Source of the DNA: Caprimulgus europaeus
Lineage: Eukaryota > Chordata > Aves > Caprimulgiformes > Caprimulgidae
Length of the DNA: 64,000 bases
Direction: 5' to 3'
NCBI GenBank assembly: GCA_907165065.1
Contig: OU015532.1
Location: forward strand, 40,960,839-41,024,838
Position 1 is the stretch's first letter; every line of letters begins with the position of its first letter. This document shows positions 26,501 to 38,500 of this stretch, one piece after another. Under the pieces are notes generated by a model. That model ran no database searches. It was given only the letters and a program-made list of their open reading frames with translations, and was not told where the DNA came from. The position numbers were made by a program, and so were the translations under genes.

Positions 26501-29500
26501 CTGAGTTGAGAAGAAGGATCACCCTCCACCTGCTGGCAACACTCTTCCTAGTGCAGCCCAGGAGGCTGTTGACCTTGTTAGCCACAAGGGCACATATCTG
26601 GCTGACATTTAACCTGGTGTCCACAAAAACGCCCAGGTCCTTCTCTGAAAAGCTGCTTTCCAGATGGTAAACCCCCAGCCTGTCCTGGTGCATGAGGTTA
26701 TACCTCCTTATGTGCAGGACTTTGTATTTCCCTTGCTGAATTTCATGAAGCTCATGTTGGCCCAGTTCTCCAGCCTGTCCAGGTTCCTCTGAATGGCAGC
26801 ACAGCCATCTGATGTGTAAACCATTCCACACAGTGTTGTACCACCTGCAAACTTTCTGAAGGTGCACTCTGTCCCATCACCCACATTGTTAATAAAGTCG
26901 TTAAACAGCATTGGCCCCAGTATCAGCTCCTGGGGTACACGACTAGTGACTGGCCTCCAGCTGGACTGCTGATCACAATCCTTTGCGCCTGTTCTCAGTC
27001 CACCTCACTGTCTGTTTCTCAAGCCTGTACTTCATCAGCTTGACAGAGAATTGTCAATAGCTTATTTTAAGGAAATATTTATGAAAGCAACATGCATATG
27101 GAAAAATAATTTTAGAAAGAAGTCTCGTGAAAATGTTTTGTCAAAGAAAACACTGCAACAAATTAGTAAATTCCAGATAAAAGAGTAACAAAAAACATTC
27201 ATAAATGCTGTAGCTGTTCATTTGTGCTTGGCTCAGTTTTAGCACTGCCAGCTTTCTCAATTCTGTTGTGAGTCTTGTGTTACACACTATGTGGTTGAAA
27301 GATGGAATTTAAAAAAAGGATAGAGCATCTTGGCTTTCATTTAGAAGAAAAAGAAAGGAAAAGAAAATAATTTGCCTTTGTAACTAGAGCAAAAATATAG
27401 AAATTTGTCCTTCCTGCACCCTACGGTGATCAGAAACCAAAAAGGAGACAAATTATGTCTCAGATCAGTTTGCCATTTCTGAAATACCTCCCATCTGAGC
27501 CACTGTGGTGATTTTGGGAATGCTGGATTCACGTTTTCAGAACACTCGAGATCTGCAGTGATACATGCGTTAATGAGAGGAGGGATGGTCTAAATGACCT
27601 GAAGCCACATTTGGTTCTTGGCTTTTGTACAGGCTTCCTATGTGCTCTTGAGAAACTCTGTAGATCAGAGCCAGTGAAATCAGTTATCAGGATGAGTAAA
27701 TCACAGCTCAGCAGGCCATCAGACAGCACAGTGAGGGGAGATGTTTCAGTTACAGATCAGTCATCACAGCCCTACCACACGTTGTAAACTGAACCTTACA
27801 CTAGTAATTGCTGAAGTCAATATATTATCCTGTCACTTCGATTATGTAAAAATCTGAGATGCTGAAACATTGCCCATGGAAATAATTTCAAAAACAGAAA
27901 GGCAGCCTACATCTTTTGTGAAGGAAAACTCCCAGCAGTGTTAAGAAATTCCTTCAGATTCACTGTGGAGTTACCTGGAAATGTCCCTGCCTAACAGACA
28001 TCGTCCTCCAGGGATCTCCCAGTCATAGGGCCTCTGGATTTCAGGCAACATCTTGTATTTAGGCAAAATAACCCAAAGCAATATATCTGATATCCTGAGC
28101 AAAGACATCAGGATGGGCTCTCTTTTAACTCCAAGGAACTGACTCAAGACCTGTGCCATGTTTACAGATAGTAAGTGTTTGTCTCTCTGCTCATAAGGCA
28201 GTTGTCTCTATTGACTTCCACAGGACCAACCTTCTCCCCTTCTCCTCTTTTCTCATCAAAGCCTGTGTTTACAAAACAGGATGGATCAGCCCTTCCAGTT
28301 GCCTCTGGGAAATTTCCTGACCAAGGTCTGAGAATCTTTGCTTGGTTCATGATCTATGGCAGATGATCCTAAGTGCAGACTTGCTCTCTTCATTGGCAAG
28401 ACCTAGATCCTTTCTGCCTCTTCGTTTTTGCTGGGAAGAGATGTGGAGTATGAAATAGTTTCCAGGTCTTTCAGACATCAGCACAATACCAGGAAAAGGC
28501 TCCAGCTACCTATTGATCTCCTGAAGAAGCAATTAAGCCTGCTGGTAGGCCTGTCCCTTCCTACCCCACCTAAAGACACAATGCACTAGGTCGCTGGAAT
28601 AATTAATTTTCCATCATGAAGGGTTAATAACCAGGTATACCAGACATTTATTATTTGAACCAGACTCAAACCTGACTCTTTTAAGATTTCTCACAAAGCT
28701 AAAGCGCCATAAAGGCTATTTACACTGAATCTGTCAGGGTCTGAGGCTCATTCTCTGCTGCATTGGTCTCAGTTTCTCTTCATGCCAAATGTGCAGAGAG
28801 CTGAAAAAAATATTGCTAAGGGACAGTGTAAGAATCCTGACTATATATGTTGTTCTATCCACTGGCTAGGACTGTATTTTTTAAAAACCTGTAGGATCAT
28901 GCATAATTATTTGAACACACTGCTTATTAAATACAGTGTTGTGATGACCAACTAATTAGTTTTATCCAGCTGTGTGATTTCTATCTTCCTGATTTGACTG
29001 ATGTATATCAGAAAGAACTCTCTGTCTCTCATCCTTTTTCAAGCTACACAGAATTTCAATGCCTCCACTTTTTGTGTTGTGCTTCCACTGCCAGATATTT
29101 TGTGCCTATGTTTCTATAGTAAGCCAATCTGATTGCTATGTGAGCCTCTGGTTGCCAACTGCTTCAGATGAAAAATTTCACACCAAAACCATCAAAAACT
29201 GCAGAAATCCTGTGTGGAATGAAACTTTCTACTTCCGGATACAGAAACAAGTCAAGGTACACAAACCAAAAACTCTCCTCTTCATCTCACCTCTGTGCAG
29301 CTCCTTTCAGTTTAGGCCAAAACAGGATGTCATGTCTTCTAATGTCTTTCTGAGTCTACTTAAAATTCCTCTAGCAAGTTGGAGAAAAACAATTTTGACT
29401 TTTGCTGGAATCCACTTCTCTCTGAACAGATAGTTACTAATTATGTATGGGTAATGTGAGTTTGACCTCCATGGAGAAGGCTGATGGGACCAATGACAGG

Positions 29501-32500
29501 GTAACATCACAGAGAAACTATGAAATTAAAATGTAAAGCATCACAATAATAGAAAAACATATCTTTCCCTGAGAGGACATTAAAAAATAGCATAACAGTG
29601 CCAGGAAACTGCTAGATTCTAGTATGATGAAGATCTTTACTCAGTTTGCTGCTGATAATTACACTACACTTAAATACCTATGAGCAGGTGGCTGAAAGTG
29701 AAAAGCCCAAAGACATAGAAATGTGGTTATTGATATGAAGTTACCTCTATTGCCACTGTTGATAAGGGGCAATATAGGACTTCTAGCTATCCGTATTCCT
29801 TCCTAAAATATTGCATTTTTAGTGAGAGCTACTTAAAAGCATAAAAGGTGACCTAAGAGAAATCTTAGTTCTGCCTTAATTGACAAGACTAGAAACTGTT
29901 TCTTATAAAGGAGTTGACACTCATTTTCTTACTTTTCCTTGTGGCACTTTGTCATCAATACTTTTCTATTTCCTCTCTGTAAAGCAGGCACTGAACCTGA
30001 TAAAGCCACAGAATGTCATACTTCCTGAGTACATGCTAACAAATTGGACATTTTTCATTTCATTTCCCAGAATATTCTGGAAATTACTGTTTCTGATGAT
30101 GACATCATTCATGATGATGACCATGCAATTGTGCTTTTTGATGTAGCTAAAATCCCCCTTGGGGAGAGAGTGTCTATGGCATTCCCACTAAATCCACAGG
30201 TAAGAGCTCAATCAGACATTCAGTACGTCTTCACGTCCATTCTCTCCCATCTGATTAAAGAGGTGTGTTGTCTCTTACCACCAGGACCAGCTTGGTAGTA
30301 AAAATGTAACAAAATTTATTAAAATCTTCATCAGTGACAAAAGAGATGGCCTGCTCAAATCCCCTTTGGTTTACTCTGACACAGATTATGGCCAAATTCT
30401 TAAACCCCAGAGCGGAGGCAATTTCAGAGAAGCTTTGCACTTTTAATTATCTGACAGAAAAAAAACAATGTTTGTCTAATCCTCACAAAGATTCTAAAAA
30501 GGAAACAATACAAGGACAGGGAAACACCCTGTTTCCACAATATTTTGCTAAACACTGTCTTACCATATTGTGTTCATCACATGGAAGTTTGCAGGGGAAA
30601 ATTGTTAAAAATAAAGGTTTACTACAGAGACTTGTAAGCACCAAACCCCCTTTGTTCAGCTAGTACAATTGAGATCTTTTCCTTGGGGAAGAAAAAGCTC
30701 CTTCTGTCCTCTAATGCTGACAATAGGAAGCATGAAACAGAATATTGTTACTTATTAAAGTGTAAAGGAAACTGTGCTTTCAAAAATGAAGGTTACTACA
30801 AAGCATTTTTTTTTCATTTTCAGAGGAGTGAGGAGCTGGAAGTTGAGTTTGTATTGGAGAGCATGTGAGTAAAACCTCATTATTATGGGAGCATCAGCTT
30901 GGAGTGGTGCATCAATGCAGGGAAAACTGGTGTACACTCAGTATCATCTAAATAGCCACACTCACCCTTTTTCTAAGCTTAATGTATGCATCAGCAAATC
31001 ATTATAAGAAAGGAAAATGCCATGATGTGGAAAATCAGTTCAGAATTTTTAAGTCTGTGACCTTCTCTTAACATTTATATATTGCTTATATAGTTCAGAC
31101 TTGTTTTTCTGAGGCTGGTAAATCCCACTGCAGAAAGTCCATAGATTTTCTGGATAGGATTCTGTGGGCTGCTCATGGCTGAGGAAAATGTTGTTACCCA
31201 ATCTGAGACATATCTGTGTTATTAAGGTTGTTACAAGCACTTTCAATGCACTTTATTGCAATTGAATAATTTCTGCTAGATAGTCATGTGGCATCTAGTG
31301 AAAGGGAGCACACCTCTACAACAATAGGAAGGAGAAAAATTTGAAAAATGAAGAGAGATAAATATGTCCTGTTCAGGACAGTATCCAGATTATATTGTTT
31401 ATAAAATACATATTATTTGTTCTTGTTTTCTAGCCGGGGTCCTCCTGAAACCATCATGACAAATGAGGCAATAGTGGTAAAATATTATTTACTTTGTTCT
31501 CTTAGATCTCACAACATTCCTTGTCATTCCTAACTATGATGGCAGTGAGGGAAATTTTGCAAGTCTTCATCCTTTAGTGATACTTTCTCTCAGGAGCATT
31601 GTCTTTGAGAAGGCCAACATGATCTTAGAGGAGCCTTCAGTCTGCTATCATTTTCCTTTGTTTTGCCTGCATCCATTGAAAATTACAATGTTTTTAGAAT
31701 AGCACCATCTTCCCACATGACAATGAAGTTAAATCTCACTTTCACTGGTTCTGGCAGAGGTCTCCAACACAGTTGGCCCCCACATTCAGGCAGTGACCCT
31801 TCCTACAATGACTCTTCTAACATCTGCCAACACTGGTGGTGAGATGGCTGGATGAGTAATCTAATTCTCTGTCCCCATCACATCTATTCTAGTGTCGTGA
31901 AGTAGCCTGCTTGGAAGTTTACTTGGACAGCAAGATGAAAAAGAAGCATTTTTCAGGTAAGCTTATTAATTCTTTAACTGAATATCAGTGATTTTACTGT
32001 CTCTAATAATACCTAGAAATTTAATTGACCACATCTAAGGCGATTTGTAAAAACTTTGCAGTAGGGAATGCCAGTCATTCTGCAGCAGGTGTAGGTTCAG
32101 GGCTTTGACTTCATGGGGAGCCTTGTGCCAGACTAGAAACAACATCAGATTCTTGTACAGAAGGTATCTAAACCCCAGGCTGGGATCCTAAACACCTCTG
32201 CTGTAGTACTGCTAAACTCTGAAGCTTACTTCCTCAGGCACAATAGTCCATGGCCTTAACTTTCTTCAGGATCTCTGGCAGTTTAACTTCTGTATATGCA
32301 TAGAAACACCTCATTTTTTACAGGGGTTAGTGCTCAGCACCTGGCTCCTGCCTGACCCTGATCAAGATCCAGAATCTGGAAGTTCCTCTGCCCACATTCC
32401 CTGAAGGACTGTATCTTCTAAGCAATCTCAGAGCATGCATAACACACTCTGGCAGAATTAGCTGTTCTCTTCATATAAATAGGGTCATCTGCTGCAGAGT

Positions 32501-35500
32501 CAGATCTTATTTTAGGAGACTGAGAAGTTCTGTTGCTCATTATGATGATGATGGATGAGGATAATTTACAATGCAAGGTACCTGATTGCATTCACTGTGC
32601 AGCAGTCTAAAATTCAGTGCCATTCACATCACATGTCCATTCGGCTTCTTGTTCAGACCATTATCAAGATACCACCACCTGTAAAGTTTGAGTCTTGGAT
32701 CACTTTCAGAAGACAGCTTTCCAAATACAAAGGAAGAGGAGGAGGGGTTTGTTCAAAGCTACCTTTTGCTTCTTTTTTCCCTTCCCTGTTTCTTGCAATT
32801 GGAAGTAACTTTTGTGTGTGTGTGTGCATTTTATCTCACTGTTTTAGAGAATGAGCTAATATTTACAGTGAGAGGATCCTTTGAAGAAACGCAGAGAGTT
32901 TCAGTGAGCTGTGACTGCTGCTCCCCTCTCCTAGATCCCACTTTCTTCCACTATGCCAAATACAAGCAACCCTCTCTGGATGTTGTACTCGCAAAGAAGA
33001 GGAGGCTTCCCACCTTTGTACGTTACCCCAGAACATGGTAGACAACACAGTCAGTCCTATGATCTGACCTTTATGTGTGAGTAGGCAGCAAGAGGAGAAC
33101 ATTTCTGTCTTAACCAAAAGGCACTCCATGCTCCGTTTCAGTGTGCTTGCATGTCATGTGGAGCAGGAAGGAGCAGAAGTGTCCCCTTGACTCTTGCTCT
33201 GAAGTCACTCCCCTCCAAGCGGGAAGTGGTCAGTGAGGTAAGTGTCTGCTGGCCATGGGAATCCTTTGCAAGCTTTTAAAAATTGTGTCTTGTTCCCAAG
33301 AAGCAGAAACCAAAGACCACTTCTCTTGATACAGAGCCAGTTGTTGTCCAGCCTCCCTTGAATCTAGGGTGATGCATAATGAAGTAAAAAATTTGGATGG
33401 AGCAAAAGAGAATCTAAGGGGAGAAGAGAGAAGAAGACAAAGGTCTAAGCTGTTGGTCATGCTCATTATATTGTCCACGTCCTTAGGCAGGCTGGAGGTC
33501 ACTGGGTTCCATTGGGACAGAGGGGTGAGGCTGCAGCCTGCCACATTTACAGAGTGCTCAGCCTCTTTGGCTTCCCCTTTCATTGCTTTCATTGCTGTGT
33601 GAGAAACTTCACTTTCAAGACCTGTGTTTAATGGGCAACCCTTCCAGGGAGGTGAGGTGTAGCACTGCAGCTCTTCTGTTATTTATTTGTGTAGCTAAGT
33701 AGTTCCAGTGCAAGCTACACCTGTGTTTCACAACAGAGACAACATGCAGACTGCAGATGACAATAACAAAATCTTAATTTATTAAATTGTTGTATATCTC
33801 TAGATACTAATGAAACATTGAGAGGAGAGTCTATCTCCCAGTCTCAGTTTACTGAAATTCAGAGCTTTATAGATGAAATGATTACCCAAAAGAGCTATGT
33901 CTTATTCTGAGTGGAAGAAAAGGACTGTTTTAAACAAAATATCAAATTTTTCAATTTTACCGTTTTAATTTTCAGCACAGAAAATTTGATTTGCACCTTA
34001 GGGTGAAAAAATGGTAAGATATCTTATTTATCTTCCCTCTGTGTTTTCTCCCTTGGTTCTTTGAATTTGGATGGTTGTCAGTGAAGTTCCTATCCGTTTC
34101 TTTCTGCCTGCATCCTGAATGCTGGCTCATCCTCATTTCAGACTATATAATAAAACGGACTCGGTACACAATACAGAGATTTTCAGTTACTGTGAGTTTA
34201 TGTAATGGGACTATACAGTGAGTTAAGAAAAGGTTTTATAAAGAACATCCCAATTCTCTATTGATATTTTGCTGCAATCAAAATTACGTGCTAAGGGCCA
34301 TTGTAGACACACTTTGATGCCTCTTTAAATTATTGCCAAATGCAGATTTTAAATAAAAACAGCATTTCAAAACTATTTGAAAGAAAACTTTCTGTTTTCT
34401 GAGGTTAGAGGAAAAAAAATACTAAAGTCAGATTGCCTGGTCACTCTAGGATATGAAAAAAATTGAAATGATAAATGTACTTGCATTTGTTTTTTAATGT
34501 CTACTCAAAGAGACAAATGCAAATTAACTCAATCAGTTGATTGTTTATTTCTAAACCAATGCAATGTATTGTGTATTTTGAGATATGGTTAAGGCCTTAG
34601 TAAAATTTGTAAGATGAATATGTCATGTTGCATAGGAAGTTCTCTCCCCTTACAAAAGGAGGTTCATCTTCTATCGTGCTGTTTATTTGCAGTAAATATG
34701 CTATGAGATACACATAGAGTTTACAGCTGTCATTTAAACACTTCTTCCTTACCACACCCAAGAAATATTTCCACAGCAGCTTCCAAACTGCAACTGTAGT
34801 GCTTAGAAATATCCATAAACTACTATATACACCCACGCATAAAAAAAGCATCTGAACATGAAAGTCCACAAATTCAGTGCACGATTTACAGGTATCAGTG
34901 GAAATTTGTGCAACTTTTGAAGGTGCATCTAAAAGCCACCTTTAAAACATTGCCCTCTGCAGGCTTTTGGTTTTGTGACTGAGAGGGAACAATTCTATTA
35001 TTTGTTGCTATATTTTATTTCAGGCATCTTCATCAAGGAGAAAAAAAAAAGAAACCCTGTCAGCCCAAAGGAAAATGTACTGGTTTTCTCCAGGAACAAA
35101 CTAAAACATTTCATCTCTTCCTGCTTTGCTTTATATAATCCTAAATGGTGAAGGCATGTCTATTTACTAAGTAGAAGCAATTAAAATGCTGACTATAAAT
35201 GTGATGTGAGATACCTGATCCTCTGTTCCAGCCAGGAAGACCTAGACGTGCGCCTGGGGTTTGACCTGTGTGTCCAGGAACAGGATTTCATTTGCAAGAG
35301 GAAGAAGGTGGTTGCGGCCGCTCTGAAGGACATTCTTCAGCTGGAGGAGGACTTGCAGGAGGATGAGGTATCTGAGACGTCATTGTTCTCTGCTTTTTTC
35401 CACAGCTAAGTGTCAAAGTGTAGCAATTCTCATTTTCCTGAGAATAAAAAGCTGTAGCCCTGTTGCTACAGGATTGAGCTTTGTGTTGAGTAGCAGCCTG

Positions 35501-38500
35501 CAGAACAATGCAGAGAAAGGCTAGGTGCTCTCAGGACCAAAGCCAAAGCTTCTTTTAAGCCTCATAGTCATCTCAACCAGGTCTAAACCATTGATTCAGC
35601 ACTTTTCTCCTCCATGGTTCAAACTGGACTTTATTTTGTTGTGCCTTTTGTGCCAGCATTTAGGCTCCACTCCCATTGTGTGAGCACAGGATGCTGCCTG
35701 TCTGACTTCATCTGCTGCACCTAGAGCGTGCGCTTGCTTGGCAAATGGGAATGATAACAGAGGGTCCAAGATAGGAAAAAATCAGGTTTCTCGTTTTTGA
35801 TTATACTCCCATGACTGCAAGGTCAAACCAGAACTTAGATGCAGAGATGACAAATCTTCCTCGTTTTGCCCTGAACTGAGCTCAGCAGTTTTTTTGCACA
35901 GCTGGACCTTTCACACACAAGACCTTGCCTTTAAATGCCAGGGCTAAGCTGTGGGCCATTTCCTTCCCCTCACATGCACAGTCACCCATGTGCAGAACAA
36001 TCTTGCTAGAATCTCTTGATGATTTGCACAAGATAGAAATTCCCCCCATTGCCTTCTATCTATCTTTGCTGTTAATGGAGTCAATTAAAATGTATGGAAT
36101 AATCCTTCTTAAGATGACCAGACCCTGGATTTCTGTATCATCACAGAAGGAAGCAGTTGCAGCTCACTTGCATACCTGCTATTGTTTGTTCATATGTGGT
36201 AGGTAAAGAATGGTTTATCTTTCCCTTCAGCAACTGTTAAAGGGGATGGTGTCACCAGCCTCTTGTTGCAGGGGATCTGAACTGGTCTGTGTTCTTAAAC
36301 TCATCAGTCTTGATACATCTAGAAATAACTCTACACCAGTAGAAATCAGCTTTAGCAAACTTCAGTAGCACAGAGGTTATTGCTACTTGCATGGAAACTG
36401 AGACAGCACCTCTGTTTTCTGTTCTATTGCATCTGATAATAGTCTTGTTCAGATGTTGTTGTTTTTTTCTGCTGGTCTGTGCTATTGGTTTTGCAACAGA
36501 GCAGTGAAAATGCGATGTCTGAGATGACAGATTTCATGTCCTAATGTCCTCTGTTTGGCAGAGGAAACATAATGTAGCTCTTACTCCTTCTATGCCCCTT
36601 TATTAATTCAAGTTTTTATTCTCCTTGCAGCCTGGTGGCATACAGCATCTTTATTACTTCATCAGCTCTGTAACTTTCTCTTTTCTAATCAATGATGTCT
36701 CTCTCCGCTCTCAGACCATGTCACTAATTGCATGTATTTTGGGATTGAACAGGTACCTGTGGTGGCAATCATGACCACAGGTGGTGGAACCCGAGCTCTG
36801 ACGGCCATGTACGCTCATCTTCTCAGTGTGCAGGAACTGAATGTCTTGGACTGTGTCTCATACATCACTGGTTTATCTGGCACAACATGGTAAGACCAAG
36901 ATAAGCAATTCTTCATAGGAATCTTCTATATGTGATGTCAAGAAGTGATCTGAAGAGTTGTATCTTTACTATCAAGAAAGTACTTTCTTCTTCTGCTCTG
37001 GCTTTTTCTTATTTACTTTGGTGGGTATTTGTAAGCATTTGGAATTAATTCAGTCCTGATTAAACCTGTGGATGGTGCCATACACACATGTGCTTTCCAT
37101 GTAAATCAAGGCATGATAACTTCCCAAAGCTCTGCTTCAGAACTCACATTTTCCTTGTATTTCTTTTCTTTTTTTTTTTTTAGGACCATGTCAAACTTGT
37201 ATGAAGATCCTAACTGGTCTCAAAAAGATCTTAAGGAAACACTCAATGATGCCCGAAAGCATGTGCTCAAAAATAAGTTCTTTACTTGTTTCACTCCCAA
37301 TCGTCTAAAATACTATTTGAAAGAGTTGTACCAGAGGAAACAGGAAGGGCATCAGATATGTTTCACAGATCTGTGGGGACTCATCATCGAAACCATGTTA
37401 CATGAAAAGGTACAAAAGCACCCTTCTCTTCAGATTTGCATATTTAGTAAAAATAGAAGTAACTAAATAAAAAAATGGTTGATACTGGAAGGGACCTCTG
37501 GAGGTCATCTCATCCAACAGCCCTGCTCAAGCAGGGTCAGGTAGCACTGGCTGCCCAGAACCATGGGCTTTTGAAGATCTCTACATGTGAAGATGCCACA
37601 ACTCTGGGCAAGATATGCCAATGTTTGACTTACAGAAAAAATGATATTTTTTTGCTTATTTGTTTGTTTTTCAGACAGATGCCTAAAGCGTGTACTTTGG
37701 TGGTATCATTCTTTGTGTTTGTTGGCTGTGTTATTTAGATCTTACATCATACCTGGTACAGAAAGGGTGGGAATAAAGATAAACAAGAGGAAACTTACAG
37801 TATGAACAACTTTAAAATTAATTCACATGTAAATATTTAAATGGAAATCCTGCTGTTCTTTTGAAAGAGCTGCACAGTGTGACAAAGCAAAGAAAAAATC
37901 ACAAACCCAAACCCAAAGACAGTATCTCTGAGTTGTCAATGGGATTATGTCACCCTATAAGCTCTTCCACTAAAAGGCCATGTTCAGGCTCTATTTTAGT
38001 ATTCACTAATATTTCTGTCCCAATAGGCCATTTATACTTAAGAAAGAAAAATCGTTCCCCTTGTAATACAAATAACTCCATGCAAATCCAAATTTCTGCT
38101 GCCTGAGCGCAGCACTTTGTGAGAGACTCCCTGGGGGTGGCTCAGCAGGGAGCTGTGAGTGACCCTGCAGTACCACAGCCCTGTCCCCTGGACTGACCTG
38201 CACCTCTCCTTCCCAGGGATCAGAGCTCAGCACCCTCCCAAGCCTTGGCACAGCTCCCAAACTGTCCTGCCCTTTCCACCCTGCCTGTCTGTGCAAGATG
38301 CTCCACAGCAGAAGCAGTAAGGGTCAAGGCTCACTGAATATTAACCCTGTCTGAGGCTTAGCTCTGTCACAGATCTGAGGAAAACATTATTTTCTGGGCA
38401 GTCAAGGCAGGGCTTACTCTTTCTGATTTACATATTTCATGCCAAAAGTTCTTTTCAAATATTTCCAGACATTTTCCTGAAATAAATAATGTGAATAACA

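Larger units (their letters stand above)
19543..29119 (+). other. PLA2G4E: PLA2G4E intron 3
   Basis: The largest intron of the gene, 9.6 kb. It splits C2 calcium loop 1. It contains a tandem duplication near 20074-20125 and a 1.1-kb reverse-oriented CR1 element (25984-27060). A 184-codon open frame at 20116-20670 has no recognisable similarity or coding signature, so I do not call it a gene. Confidence 0.75.

Noticed and set aside
25984-27060. Reverse-transcriptase similarity as a possible endogenous retrovirus
   Set aside because: The text around it and the 3' end match CR1 non-LTR elements; there are no LTRs, primer-binding site, gag, or env remains.
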